From contig CAVQOB010000032.1 in assembly GCA_963714325.1 (NCBI GenBank), forward strand, positions 20,113-84,112: DNA of 64,000 bases, read 5' to 3'. Shown one piece after another: positions 1-8,884 of this stretch. The stretch's first letter is position 1; each line of letters starts with the position of its first letter. Below the pieces are notes generated by a model. The model was not told the DNA's origin. It ran no database searches and saw nothing but the letters and a program-made list of their open reading frames with translations. The stretch comes from CAVQOB01 sp963714325 (GTDB lineage Bacteria; Pseudomonadota; Alphaproteobacteria; Rhizobiales; Hyphomicrobiaceae). The translations under genes and the position numbers were made by a program.

Positions 1-462
1 GTTTACAAAGGACCCTTCCAGCATCTCCAGACCTTTTTCGCGGTGTCCCATGATAGCGCCAGCGGGCAGTTTAAACTCGACGCCGATCAGCTGACGCTCG
101 CCTGGCCGAATGCCAAGGACGAGGCCGTTTATCAGCGGCTCGACGCGGCGTTGACGTCGTTGGTCACCAAGGCCGGTGGCAGTTATGTGAAAAATCCGCT
201 GGCCGGCACCGTCATGGGTCACCAACCCGCAACGGCGCATCCGCTCGGCGGCTGCGGCATGGGTACGGAGCGAGCGACAGGCGTCGTCAATCACAAGAGC
301 CAGGTCTTCGATGCCTCGGCTGGCAGCGGATCGACAGCGGTACACGACGGCCTCTACGTCATCGACGGCTCGGTGATCCCGCGATCTCTCGGCTGCAATC
401 CGCTGCTCACCATCACCGCTTTGGCCGAACGCGCGATGCTGCACTTCGACGGTGTCGCTTGA
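1..462 (+). CDS. GMC family oxidoreductase, C-terminal end (5' truncated by window)
   Basis: The reading frame is open from base 1, so only the last 153 residues are present. The visible part is the C-terminal substrate/FAD domain of a glucose-methanol-choline oxidoreductase: it carries the motif HPLGGCGMG near residue 81 and then GLYVIDGSVIPRSLGCNP, followed by a final helix, the arrangement of the cholesterol-oxidase-like branch where the first His and the distal Asn face the flavin. These enzymes oxidise alcohols using FAD; the substrate cannot be read from this fragment. It converges on the LysR gene with only ten bases between the two stop codons. Confidence 0.85.
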   Translation, partial: VYKGPFQHLQTFFAVSHDSASGQFKLDADQLTLAWPNAKDEAVYQRLDAALTSLVTKAGGSYVKNPLAGTVMGHQPATAHPLGGCGMGTERATGVVNHKSQVFDASAGSGSTAVHDGLYVIDGSVIPRSLGCNPLLTITALAERAMLHFDGVA

Positions 463-472
463 ATGCTATTGC

Positions 473-1411
473 TCAGGCTGGCATTGCCAGCTTGACGGGC
501 GCCGTATAGAGCGTACCGCGGAATAGACCCGCATCACGCTGCAGCGCCGCGGCAAAAAATTCGAAGAAGGCACGCACATTAGGATCGCGCTTGCGCGAGC
601 GGTGCGCCACCAACCAGATGTCGAGCGGCAACCCGTCGTCGACCCTGAGCACGGGAACGACGCCTGGCAATTGATCGCCGGCGTAACAGGGTAGGATCGC
701 CAGGCCGAGGCCAGCCTGCACCGCTGCGCTCATAGCGGCCAGCGTGTTGAACCGCGCAGCAATCTTGTAGGCATGACCATTCGATTCCAACCAATGGGCG
801 ACATCGTAGTGCTTGATCGCCTGATCGTAATCGCACATGGCGTGCCCAGCGAGTCCGGCGACGGTTGCTGGAGTACCGTGTCGCTTCAGGTATGAGCGGG
901 CGCCATAAATCGCATGCAACATTTGTCCGGCCTTACGACCAATCAGCGTTTCTCCTGGATCTTTTGACGGACGGATCGCGACATCGGCTTCATGACGCGC
1001 CAGATCGGCAAAGGTGTTGGACGCATGGACCGCAGGCGTGATGGCCGGATAGCGCTGGCTGAATTCGCCGAGCAACGGCGCGATATAGCGCGCGGCAACG
1101 TCATCGGAGACGGAAATGACCAACGGCCCCTGCGGCACCGTGGTCTTGATCCGCAGGCGCGCTTCAAGATCGCTGACGCTTTTCTCGACATCCTTCGCCA
1201 ACAGGATCGCGTCCTCACCGGCCGGCGTCGGTTGCCATCCTTCCGGCAACCGATCGAACAACTTGGTGCCGACCTTGTCTTCGAGCGCATTGATGTGGCG
1301 GTACATGGTCGAGGCGCTGACGCCGGCGATTTCGGCGGCCTTGAGCGGTGAGCGTGTTTCTGCAATGGCCAGCAGCGTTGGTAACAGGCTGAGCGAGGAG
1401 GCGCGCTTCAT
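473..1411 (-). CDS. LysR family transcriptional regulator
   Basis: 312 residues, the usual LysR length. Residues ~8-65 form the winged helix-turn-helix (LKAAEIAGVSASTMYRHINA, then KVGTKLFDRLPEGWQPTPAG), and the rest is a periplasmic-binding-protein-like effector domain. The helix-turn-helix reads ASTMYRHI where most LysR proteins have SxVSRxI, a small deviation. The ATG at 1411 is taken as start; a GTG four codons upstream (1423) is the alternative. Its target is not evident: the GMC gene is convergent and suhB lies divergently 274 bases away. Effector unknown. Confidence 0.85.
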   Translation of the reverse strand: MKRASSLSLLPTLLAIAETRSPLKAAEIAGVSASTMYRHINALEDKVGTKLFDRLPEGWQPTPAGEDAILLAKDVEKSVSDLEARLRIKTTVPQGPLVISVSDDVAARYIAPLLGEFSQRYPAITPAVHASNTFADLARHEADVAIRPSKDPGETLIGRKAGQMLHAIYGARSYLKRHGTPATVAGLAGHAMCDYDQAIKHYDVAHWLESNGHAYKIAARFNTLAAMSAAVQAGLGLAILPCYAGDQLPGVVPVLRVDDGLPLDIWLVAHRSRKRDPNVRAFFEFFAAALQRDAGLFRGTLYTAPVKLAMPA

Positions 1412-1685
1412 ATCTATTCGCACTTTTGCAAGAGTAGCGTAGTCATTTTTGACGCTAGCGCAGCACTTCCGTCAATGGACCAAGGTCTGAAAACCGAGTG
1501 ATCACACAGGGTTGAACGGGTCAGGGGGCTCGGGAGCAATGGGGCTTGGCTCCTGCGCCAGCGCCGCCGCCGCCCTTGCCAGCACGGCCAAGAGCCGGTA
1601 TCGCAGGCCTTCCTGATCATAAACCCGCCTCCTGTACGCTGTTCAATCCCCGCGCGCAGGCCGCGCAACGCCCGGATCATCCGCC

Positions 1686-2498
1686 ATGGCCCCGTCCCCC
1701 CTGATGACCGTCATGATCGGCGCGGCGCGCAAGGCCGCCCGTTCGCTCAACCGTGACTTCGGCGAGGTCGAGCAGTTGCAGGTCTCCGTCAAGGGCCCGG
1801 CGAACTTCGTCTCAGCGGCCGATCATAAGGCCGAGGAGGTCCTCTATCAGGAACTCGCCAAGTCCCGCCCCGGGTACGGCTTCCTGATGGAAGAGCGCGG
1901 CGCTGTCGACGGCAACGATAAGACACATCGCTGGATCGTCGACCCGCTCGACGGCACCACCAATTTTCTGCACGGAGTGCCCTTGTTCTCGATCTCCATC
2001 GGTCTCGAGCGTGATGGAGAAATGATCGCCGGCCTCGTCTATAACCCCATCATGGACGAGATGTTCATGGCCGAGAAGGGCAAGGGTGCGTTCTATGGCG
2101 ATCGCAATGGCCGCGAGCGCCGGCTCCGGGTCGCTGCCCGCAAGACACTTGACGATTGCTTGATCACCGCCGGCATTCCGCATCGCGGCCGTCCGCAACA
2201 CGAGCGCTTCATCAAGGAGGCGTCGAGCGTGATGAAGCAAGTGGCGGGGTTACGCCGTACTGGTTCCGCCGCCCTCGACCTCGCCTGGGTGGCGGCCGGG
2301 CGCTTCGACGCCTACTGGGAGCACGCACTTGGGGCCTGGGATATGGCGGCGGGTATCGTGCTGGTCCGCGAAGCCGGCGGCATTGTCAGCGATCTTGAGG
2401 GCGGCCAGGACATCTTCAAGTCCGGCGGTATCTGCGCTGGCAATCAGACCATCCAGAAGCTGATGGTCGAGAGCTTGAAGACGGCGCGGGGGGCATAA
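1686..2498 (+). CDS. suhB: Inositol monophosphatase family protein (SuhB-like)
   Basis: 270 residues, matching the family. The Mg2+-binding signatures are present: MEERG around residue 66, WIVDPLDGTTNFLHG around residues 84-98 and the late WEHALGAWDMAAG motif, which together hold three metal ions for phosphomonoester hydrolysis. The family dephosphorylates inositol-1-phosphate and related sugar phosphates; in many bacteria SuhB also joins ribosomal RNA antitermination complexes. Nothing here shows which role dominates. The gene stands alone, followed by the inverted-repeat region. Confidence 0.9.
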   Translation: MAPSPLMTVMIGAARKAARSLNRDFGEVEQLQVSVKGPANFVSAADHKAEEVLYQELAKSRPGYGFLMEERGAVDGNDKTHRWIVDPLDGTTNFLHGVPLFSISIGLERDGEMIAGLVYNPIMDEMFMAEKGKGAFYGDRNGRERRLRVAARKTLDDCLITAGIPHRGRPQHERFIKEASSVMKQVAGLRRTGSAALDLAWVAAGRFDAYWEHALGAWDMAAGIVLVREAGGIVSDLEGGQDIFKSGGICAGNQTIQKLMVESLKTARGA

Positions 2499-2537
2499 AC
2501 AAAATCCAATGCTTGGTCATGTCCCATCAGGTTCCTT

Positions 2538-2682
2538 CGTCACGGCCGCGGAGGCGGCCACCCAAGCAAGGTGCAAATTGATTGGTCGCGACGCCTGAGG
2601 CGGCATGCCGCAAAAATGGATTTTGGCTGCCTGCATTGATGAAAACTGGTTTGCTTGGGTGGCCGCCTCCGCGGCCATGACG
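2538..2682. repeat. 32-bp inverted repeat, REP/BIME-like element
   Basis: The arms 2538-2569 and 2651-2682 are reverse complements over 32 bases with a single mismatch; the core of each arm is itself partly palindromic (GGCCGCGGAGGCGGCC). They enclose 81 bases without a gene. This is the general form of intergenic palindromic repeats common in Rhizobiales chromosomes. It follows suhB by about 40 bases, so it may also terminate or stabilise that transcript. I see no second copy in the window. Confidence 0.65.
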
Positions 2683-2724
2683 ACGTAACACAAATGGCCG
2701 AGCTGGTGCTCACTGCTTCTTCGG

Positions 2725-2992
2725 CTAGGAAGGGATTGCAAGGTGCCCTTTGGCGTTAAGTTGGAATTTTCTTCCGGTAGCCTTGAGGTGTTCTATTAGC
2801 CGCTTGCCATGTGGAGATGACGTGACAATTCCATCCCAGTTGCCATCTCTACAACGGAAACAAATCCAAACACCCCAATTTGAAACATTCCGGCCTTCAT
2901 AAAACTTGCGGTCCGCACTGCCTTTCGAGATCACAGAGTTGGCACCGGCACATGTTGGCATTGTCGGGATACTGACTGGACTTCTGTCCCAT
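2725..2992 (-). pseudogene. Small zinc-ribbon-like protein, probably frameshifted
   Basis: Two overlapping minus-strand frames look like halves of one protein. The first begins at an ATG at 2992 and reaches MCRCQLCDLE (a CxxC knuckle) before stopping near 2897. The second, open from 2961, gives FYEGRNVSNWGVWICFRCRD then NWDGIV and ends at 2725. A knuckle in one frame followed by a CxxC in the other, with a conserved-looking NWDGIV segment, suggests a two-knuckle zinc ribbon broken by one indel between about 2897 and 2935. Alternatively the downstream frame alone (78 residues from 2961) is an intact hypothetical protein. No function can be given. Confidence 0.4.
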
Positions 2993-3131
2993 TATTTCCA
3001 ACCCACGATAGTGTTCTGCCGCTCACGCTTAAGCTCCCCGTCATCCCGCGCATCCGCAGCAACACGCTTAGCGTCTTGGCGCTGTGCAGCAGCGGGACAT
3101 TAAGCGACGCGCAAACACAAGCGCCACCCCG

Positions 3132-3878
3132 TCACTGCATATGCTGGCCGCCATTGATGGCGATGTTGGCGCCGGTGAGGAAAGCGGCTTCCTCCGACGA
3201 CAGGTACGCGACCAGGCCTGCAACTTCGTCGGGCTTGCCAAGACGGCCCATCGGAATCTGCGGGATGATCTTGGTATCGAGCACGGTCTTGTCGATCGCC
3301 ATCACCATTTTGGTACCGATGTAGCCCGGTGAGATCGTGTTGACGGTGACGCCGCGCCGCGCGACCTCATAGGCAAGTGCCTTGGTGAAGCCGTGCATCC
3401 CGGCCTTGGCGGCGGAATAGTTGGTCTGGCCGAAGGCGCCCTTCTGCCCATTGACCGACGAGACGTTGATAACGCGGCCCCAGCCACGCTCGCTCATACC
3501 GTCGATCACCGGCTTGGTCATGTTGAAGACACTGTCAAGATTGGTATCGAGCACCGCATCCCAATCGACCTTGGTCATCTTCTTGAAGGTCATGTCTTTG
3601 GTGATGCCGGCGTTGTTGACCAGGACATCGATCGGTCCGACCTCCTTGGCGATTTTCGCAATCACCGCCGCGCAATCCTTCTCATCGGTGACGTTTGCGG
3701 CATAGGCATGGAACGTGAAGCCATCCTTCTTCATCGCAGCGAGCCACTCCGCCGACGTCTTGTTCGACGGCGAATACGTTGTGACGACGGTATGACCCAT
3801 CGCGGCCATTTTTTTGCAGATTGCTTCGCCGAGGCCGCCCATGCCGCCGGTCACCAGAACTACGCGTTTTGCAGCCAT
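3132..3878 (-). CDS. phaB: Acetoacetyl-CoA reductase (NADPH)
   Basis: 248-residue short-chain dehydrogenase that reduces acetoacetyl-CoA to (R)-3-hydroxybutyryl-CoA for polyhydroxybutyrate synthesis. The N-terminal VLVTGGMGGLGEAI is the nucleotide-binding glycine motif, NNAG follows mid-chain, and the catalytic Ser, Tyr and Lys lie in NVSSVNGQKGAFGQTNYSAA and the following K. The segment GQKGAFGQTNYSAAKAG is typical of PhaB rather than FabG. The start at 3878 is supported by GGAGG nine bases upstream; a longer frame to 3962 has no comparable site. The usual partner phaA is not adjacent. Confidence 0.9.
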   Translation of the reverse strand: MAAKRVVLVTGGMGGLGEAICKKMAAMGHTVVTTYSPSNKTSAEWLAAMKKDGFTFHAYAANVTDEKDCAAVIAKIAKEVGPIDVLVNNAGITKDMTFKKMTKVDWDAVLDTNLDSVFNMTKPVIDGMSERGWGRVINVSSVNGQKGAFGQTNYSAAKAGMHGFTKALAYEVARRGVTVNTISPGYIGTKMVMAIDKTVLDTKIIPQIPMGRLGKPDEVAGLVAYLSSEEAAFLTGANIAINGGQHMQ

Positions 3879-3992
3879 GTCGTCGTCCTCCACATCAACT
3901 CTTTTTGTAAAACCGAACTCATCACACTTTCTGAAATGGATCAGGTGGTCGTCAAGCGGCAATACACATCCAGGGCCAAAATAGTTGACCGC

Positions 3993-4301
3993 TCAATGCT
4001 TATGCGGCTTGGACTGCTCGAAGGCGGCCTTCTGCACGGAACTGGCCTCCTTCTGATGCTTCGCCTGCCAGTCCTTGTAGGGCATGCCGTAGAGGACCTC
4101 TCGGGCTTCATCTTTGGAAAGTGCGATCCCCTTGGCGTTGGCTGCGTCCTGATACCAACCAGAGAGACAGTTACGACAAAACCCGGCAAGGTTCATCAGG
4201 TCGATGTTCTGCACGTCGGTGCGCTGGCGCAGATGCTCGACCAGCCGGCGATAAGCCGCGGCCTGCAGTTCGATTTCGGTGTTCGCGTCGATCTTGCTCA
4301 T
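3993..4301 (-). CDS. DUF1244 domain-containing protein
   Basis: 102 residues, the whole family length. The family core is visible: an N-terminal helix EIELQAAAYRRLVEHL, the signature LAGFCRNCLSGWY with two cysteines, and the following LSKDEAREVLYGMPYKDW. The structure is a small helical protein of unknown function. Its ATG overlaps the stop codon of the N-formylglutamate amidohydrolase gene in an ATGA, so the two are translated from one message. A GGAG lies just upstream inside the preceding gene. Confidence 0.88.
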   Translation of the reverse strand: MSKIDANTEIELQAAAYRRLVEHLRQRTDVQNIDLMNLAGFCRNCLSGWYQDAANAKGIALSKDEAREVLYGMPYKDWQAKHQKEASSVQKAAFEQSKPHKH

Positions 4302-5185
4302 GGATGCTTCTCCGGCGATTGATGCAGTGCGAGCAGGCGGCGGGCTTGCTGCGACTGGTCGTTGGCGGCGTCGAGCCTGGTAATCGTTGCGAGCCGCGGG
4401 CCCAATTCAGCATGATCGAGGATCGCACGAACGATGCGAAGTGTACGCTCACCCCACGCAGCTTGACCAGCTTCGTCACGCACGAGATCCTGACGATACT
4501 CGATAATGGCGCTGGCAAAGCCGCGCTGCGACCCATGTTGGTAGAGTGTATCGCCCTCGAGTTCGCCGACATAGGGCTGGTTGTCGCCGACGATCAGGTC
4601 GCCTTCGCTATAGAAGCCATCAAGCAGGGGCTGCGCCAAGCGCGGATCGCGGCCCCAGAGAATGCCAACGTGCCAGGGGCGGGGCGAGCCCTTCCAGCTC
4701 TCCGTGAACGAGTGCAGCGATAGGATGGCCGGCGCGACGCCTGTTGCGAGGCAGCGATCGATAACGTGGTCGATCGCCTGATGATAGGGTTTGTAATAGA
4801 GTCGCGCCCGCTTCTCGCGCTCCGCAGCATCGAGATGGCGGTTGCCGGGGATGATGGCGCCATCGGACAGTCGCATGATCAGCGTTGGATCATCAGCGCC
4901 GCGATTGGGATCGATCAACAGCCGGGAAAAACACGAGAGCACCGCCGGCACGTCAAGCTGCCGGCTGACCAACTCGGTGATCGCCTCAGCGCCAATATCG
5001 TAGGCGATGTGCCGCCTCAACTCGGCCTCGGGAAGGCCGAGTGTGCCGTAACCCGGTGGAAAGGCATTGCGGGCGTGGTCGCATAACACGATCAGTCCGG
5101 CATCGGCTCGGCCGGGTAAGATGCGGTAGGCCTCGGCTGTCTCTGCCGAAATCGTCGAGACCGTCGTCGAAATATGGGGCGTCAC
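4298..5185 (-). CDS. N-formylglutamate amidohydrolase family protein
   Basis: 295 residues with the family pattern: IVLCDHARNAFPPGYGTLGL at residues ~32-51 supplies the first metal-binding Asp/His, DIGAEAITELVSRQLDVPAV and SRLLIDPNR follow, and SLHSFTE carries a later His. The family hydrolyses N-formyl-L-glutamate, the last step of one histidine degradation route, but many members lie outside hut clusters and act on other acylated amino acids. No hut gene is nearby, so the substrate is open. The start is a GTG at 5185. It is the first gene of a two-gene unit with the DUF1244 gene. Confidence 0.85.
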   Translation of the reverse strand: MTPHISTTVSTISAETAEAYRILPGRADAGLIVLCDHARNAFPPGYGTLGLPEAELRRHIAYDIGAEAITELVSRQLDVPAVLSCFSRLLIDPNRGADDPTLIMRLSDGAIIPGNRHLDAAEREKRARLYYKPYHQAIDHVIDRCLATGVAPAILSLHSFTESWKGSPRPWHVGILWGRDPRLAQPLLDGFYSEGDLIVGDNQPYVGELEGDTLYQHGSQRGFASAIIEYRQDLVRDEAGQAAWGERTLRIVRAILDHAELGPRLATITRLDAANDQSQQARRLLALHQSPEKHP

Positions 5186-5354
5186 GGTGCGAGGCTGTCC
5201 CTGTTCGCGTTGCGATGCCCGAGTTATAAGTCGTCATCCGTCTGGACAACAGTGGCGACGCATTGTGAACCGGCGCCTGTGCATCGCGAGATTGGCTTGA
5301 CGGGACGGTGTTGCGCCACGAGAAGACTGTCAAAGTGTTGAATCAGGGTGGCCG

Positions 5355-6662
5355 ATGGAATGTGGCGGACAACAACGCTGGGACGAGGCTCAGAAGGCGA
5401 CGTTAATCGCCCTCTATGATGCCGCCGTCGCGACCGCCCATCCATCCATTTGCGTTCCCCAACATCTTCCGGCCGTGCCGCCCGGCGGTCGAATCATCGT
5501 TGTCGGCGCCGGCAAGGCCAATGCCGCCATGGCGGTCGCGGCCGAAGTCCACTATGCCGCCCTCGGACAGCTCGCGTCCATCACCGGGTTTGTCACGACA
5601 CGTCACGGTTTCAAGTTGCCGACGCAGCGCATCGAGATTGTCGAAGCGGCCCACCCCGTTCCCGATGCCAACTCGCTCGCAGCGGCCGAGCGCTCGCTTG
5701 ATCTGGTGCGCGCGGCCGGTCCACACGACCTCGTGCTGGTGCTGCTCTCGGGCGGGGCATCGGCGCTCTGGTCGGCGCCGGTCGATGGCGTCACGTTCGA
5801 GGCGAAGCAGGCGCTGACCAAGCAACTGCTGCGTTCGGGCGCGCGCATCTCGGAGATGAATACCGTGCGCCGGCATCTGTCGCGCATCAAGGGTGGCCGG
5901 TTGGCGGCGGCGGCACACCCTGCGCGGTTGTTGACACTCGCGATTTCCGATGTGCCGGGCGACGAACCGCAGGCAATCGGCTCCGGCCCGACGGTTGCCG
6001 ATCCAACGACGCTGGCTGACGCGCGTGCCATACTTGAGCGTTATCGGCTCACACCTTCGGCGGGGATTGCGACGGCGCTCGTCGATCCGCGCAATGAAAC
6101 GCTGAAACCCGGCGCGGCGGCGCTGGCGGCGTCGACCTATACCATCGTCGCCGCACCCAAAGCCTCATTGGCGGCTGCGGCCGTCCTTGCCGCCAAGGCT
6201 GGGTACCGAACCCAGATCCTCGGCGACAGCCTCGAAGGCGAAGCCCGTGACGTTGGTCGCGCCCACGCCCTGCTCGCCCTCGCCGCCAGGCAGCGCGGCG
6301 AGCGGGTCGCAATCCTCTCCGGCGGTGAATTCACGGTGACCGTCACTGGCCGCGGTTCAGGCGGCCCGAACCAGGAATATGCCCTCGGCCTGGCGTTGGG
6401 GCTTGATGGCGCTGCCGGAATCGTGGCGCTCGCCGCCGATACGGATGGGATCGACGGTGGCGGCGGCCATTCAACCGATCCTGCCGGAGCACTTGTTCTG
6501 TCGAATACCTTGAGCCGGGCACGTTCCTGCCACATCGATGCTGCCAATTACTTGAGCAATAACGATTCGACGGCTTTCTTCCGGGCTGTTGACGGACTTG
6601 TGCAAAAAGGCCCAACGCAGACCAACGTCAACGATTTTCGCGTTATCCTCGTCGACCCATGA
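5355..6662 (+). CDS. Glycerate 2-kinase, MOFRL family (GckA/TtuD-like)
   Basis: 435 residues. The N-terminal DUF4147 domain shows IIVVGAGKANAAMA and LVLVLLSGGASALW, and the C-terminal MOFRL domain shows AILSGGEFTVTVTGRGSGGP and ALAADTDGIDGGG, which form the phosphotransfer site. The enzyme phosphorylates D-glycerate to 2-phosphoglycerate; older annotation calls it hydroxypyruvate reductase. Context agrees: its stop overlaps the DUF1036 gene in ATGA and pyruvate kinase follows, giving an enzymatic path glycerate to 2-phosphoglycerate and, after enolase elsewhere, pyruvate. AGGGTGG precedes the ATG. Confidence 0.9.
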   Translation: MECGGQQRWDEAQKATLIALYDAAVATAHPSICVPQHLPAVPPGGRIIVVGAGKANAAMAVAAEVHYAALGQLASITGFVTTRHGFKLPTQRIEIVEAAHPVPDANSLAAAERSLDLVRAAGPHDLVLVLLSGGASALWSAPVDGVTFEAKQALTKQLLRSGARISEMNTVRRHLSRIKGGRLAAAAHPARLLTLAISDVPGDEPQAIGSGPTVADPTTLADARAILERYRLTPSAGIATALVDPRNETLKPGAAALAASTYTIVAAPKASLAAAAVLAAKAGYRTQILGDSLEGEARDVGRAHALLALAARQRGERVAILSGGEFTVTVTGRGSGGPNQEYALGLALGLDGAAGIVALAADTDGIDGGGGHSTDPAGALVLSNTLSRARSCHIDAANYLSNNDSTAFFRAVDGLVQKGPTQTNVNDFRVILVDP

Positions 6663-7126
6663 GCTTTCAACTGCAATCACGCCTAACGAAATTCGCGACC
6701 TACGTCCGGCTTGGCGGCATTGTGCTGGCCGGATGGTTGTTCGCTGCCGCGCCGGCGTTGGCGGACCTGCGCCTGTGCAATACCACAACCAGCCGGATCG
6801 GCGTCGCCATCGGCTACCAGGATGGCCAGGGCTGGGCGACCGAAGGGTGGTGGAACATCGCCGCGCAGACCTGCGAGACCCTCTACAAAGGCACGCTCTC
6901 GAGCCGCTTCTACTACATCCACGCCGTCGACTACGACCGCGGCGGCGAATGGGCCGGCCCCTCCTTCATGTGCACCGCCGACAAAACGTTCACCATTCGA
7001 GGGGTTCAAGACTGTCCTAAACGCAGCTATAAGCGGACAGGATTTTTTGAGGTCGACACGGGGGAGTCCAAAGATTGGACCGTCCGCCTGACCGATCCCG
7101 GTGATGGCGGAGCAAAGACGAAATGA
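6659..7126 (+). CDS. DUF1036 domain-containing secreted protein
   Basis: 155 residues. Residues ~1-37 are a basic stretch followed by a hydrophobic segment ending ALADLRLCNTT, consistent with a signal peptide. The remainder is the DUF1036 domain, with conserved Trp-rich WATEGWWNIAAQTCETLY and four Cys that could pair in the periplasm. Function unknown; the domain recurs as integral membrane or secreted proteins in alphaproteobacteria. It overlaps both neighbours by four bases (ATGA at each end), so it is translationally coupled to glycerate kinase and pyruvate kinase. Confidence 0.88.
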   Translation: MSFQLQSRLTKFATYVRLGGIVLAGWLFAAAPALADLRLCNTTTSRIGVAIGYQDGQGWATEGWWNIAAQTCETLYKGTLSSRFYYIHAVDYDRGGEWAGPSFMCTADKTFTIRGVQDCPKRSYKRTGFFEVDTGESKDWTVRLTDPGDGGAKTK

Positions 7127-8574
7127 GACGAAATCGGCGGGTCAAGATAGTAGCGACGCTTGGTCCCGCGTCGTCGGAACCCGACATGATCGAACGGTTG
7201 TTTCTCGCCGGCGTCGACATGTTCCGCATCAACATGAGCCATTCTCGCCCACCGCATGACGGCATTAAAAAATTGCACGCTGCCGTCCGCATGGTCGAGG
7301 CCAAGCACTCGCGGCCCATCGGCATTCTCTGCGACCTGCAAGGCCCGAAGTTTCGCGTCGGCGAACTCGATGGCGGTCGGGTCTTCCTCAAGGAGGGTGA
7401 AACCTTCCGCTTCGACACACAGGAATCGTCCGGCAACGCCAATCGCGTTTTCCTGCCGCATCCGCAGATCTTCGAGGGTATCGAGCCCGGCCACATGCTC
7501 TTGCTCGACGACGGCAAGATCCGCATGCAGGTGATCGACAAGAAAAACGGCGCCATCGACGCCCGGGTGATCGTCGCCGGCGCGCTTGGCAGTCGTAAGG
7601 GCATTTCCATGCCTGACACGCTGCTGCCGATCACGCCGCTGACCGAGAAGGACAAGAGCGACCTCGACTATGCGCTCCGCCTCGGCGTTGACTGGGTAGC
7701 GTTGTCGTTCGTACAGCGCGGCGACGACATCGCGCTCGCCCGCCAGATGATCGGCCAGGGTGCCGCCATCATGTCGAAGATCGAGAAGCCCTCCGCCATC
7801 ACCGATCTCGACGCCATCATCGCCGCCTCTGATGGCCTGATGGTGGCGCGCGGCGACCTTGGCGTTGAAATGCCGGTCGAGCGGGTCCCGGGTCTGCAAA
7901 AGCAGATCACTCGGCAATCGCGCGCCGCTGGCAAGCCCGTCGTTGTTGCGACGCAGATGCTCGAGAGCATGATTTCATCACCGGTGCCGACGCGCGCCGA
8001 AGTGTCAGACGTCGCCACGGCCGTGTTCGACGGCGCCGATGCGATCATGTTGTCGGCGGAAAGCGCGGTTGGCCAATACCCCATTGAAGCGATCCAGATG
8101 ATGGACCGTATCGCGCGGGAAGCTGAAAGCGACCCGAGCTACGATGCTTTGGTTCACGCCACGCGCACGCTACCGCAAGCCACCGGCGCCGACGCCATCG
8201 CTGCCGCCTCCCATGCGGTCTCGGAAGCCATGAAGCTTTCCGGCATCATCTGTTACACCGCCACCGGCTCAACCGCGCTGCGTGTTGCCCGCGAGCGTCC
8301 GGGCCTTCCGGTCATAGGCTTGACGCCCGTCGTCGCAACCGGCCGTCGCCTCTCCGTCGTCTGGGGCGTGCATGGCGTGCTCACCAGCGATCCAGAAAAT
8401 CAGGCCGACATGGTGCGCAAAGCCTGCCGCATCGCCTACGAGGAAGAGTTCGCCAAAGCCGGCGACGGCGTCATCATCATCGCCGGCGTGCCATTGGGCT
8501 CGCCCGGCACCACCAACATGATTCGCATCGCCTTCATCGGGGAGGGCGGCGTGCCGGTGGCCGAGGGGCGGTGA
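7123..8574 (+). CDS. pyk: Pyruvate kinase
   Basis: 483 residues, standard length. N-terminal KIVATLGPASSE, the K+/phosphate-binding RINMSH, the B-domain inserted around residues 70-170, and the active-site signature IMSKIEKPSAI with the later GLMVARGDLGVEM and ATQMLESM motifs are all present. The enzyme converts phosphoenolpyruvate and ADP to pyruvate and ATP. A GGAG stands upstream of the ATG inside the DUF1036 gene. It closes the three-gene operon begun by the glycerate kinase. Confidence 0.96.
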   Translation: MRRNRRVKIVATLGPASSEPDMIERLFLAGVDMFRINMSHSRPPHDGIKKLHAAVRMVEAKHSRPIGILCDLQGPKFRVGELDGGRVFLKEGETFRFDTQESSGNANRVFLPHPQIFEGIEPGHMLLLDDGKIRMQVIDKKNGAIDARVIVAGALGSRKGISMPDTLLPITPLTEKDKSDLDYALRLGVDWVALSFVQRGDDIALARQMIGQGAAIMSKIEKPSAITDLDAIIAASDGLMVARGDLGVEMPVERVPGLQKQITRQSRAAGKPVVVATQMLESMISSPVPTRAEVSDVATAVFDGADAIMLSAESAVGQYPIEAIQMMDRIAREAESDPSYDALVHATRTLPQATGADAIAAASHAVSEAMKLSGIICYTATGSTALRVARERPGLPVIGLTPVVATGRRLSVVWGVHGVLTSDPENQADMVRKACRIAYEEEFAKAGDGVIIIAGVPLGSPGTTNMIRIAFIGEGGVPVAEGR

Positions 8575-8884
8575 GAAAAAGCCCGCCTGTCCGCTGACAC
8601 CGCAAGCCAACTTCGGCGCCTGCGACTGCGGAATAATCGTGGCTCATGGGGCGTGTCACCGCCCAATTGCACCCGCAAATGTGGATTATGCCGCGGCGGA
8701 CGGTCGCATTTACCAAGCTTTGCCTCATTCCCAGGCCCGTTCCGTGCTTGTTGCGCGGCAACCGCAGCATTTTCCGACGATGTGGGAACCAGTTCGTCGA
8801 AGAACATGCGCCAACAAAAGTAGCGCGAACGTTGACCCGATTTCGATCGGTTCAGGTTCGCGACGCGTTTTCGAGGGGAATAGG
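8575..8884. other. Intergenic region after pyk, nothing identified
   Basis: About 310 bases between pyruvate kinase and the small secreted Cys protein. Open frames here have no recognisable protein character, and I see no strong terminator hairpin. It presumably holds the promoter for the gene at 8885. Confidence 0.5.

Noticed and set aside
1414..1680. 88-residue minus-strand frame between LysR and suhB
   Set aside because: Arg/Trp-rich shadow type composition with no ribosome site; likely the divergent promoter region.
3393..4322. 309-residue frame on the plus strand opposite phaB and DUF1244
   Set aside because: It is the complement of two well-supported genes and shows no protein family character.
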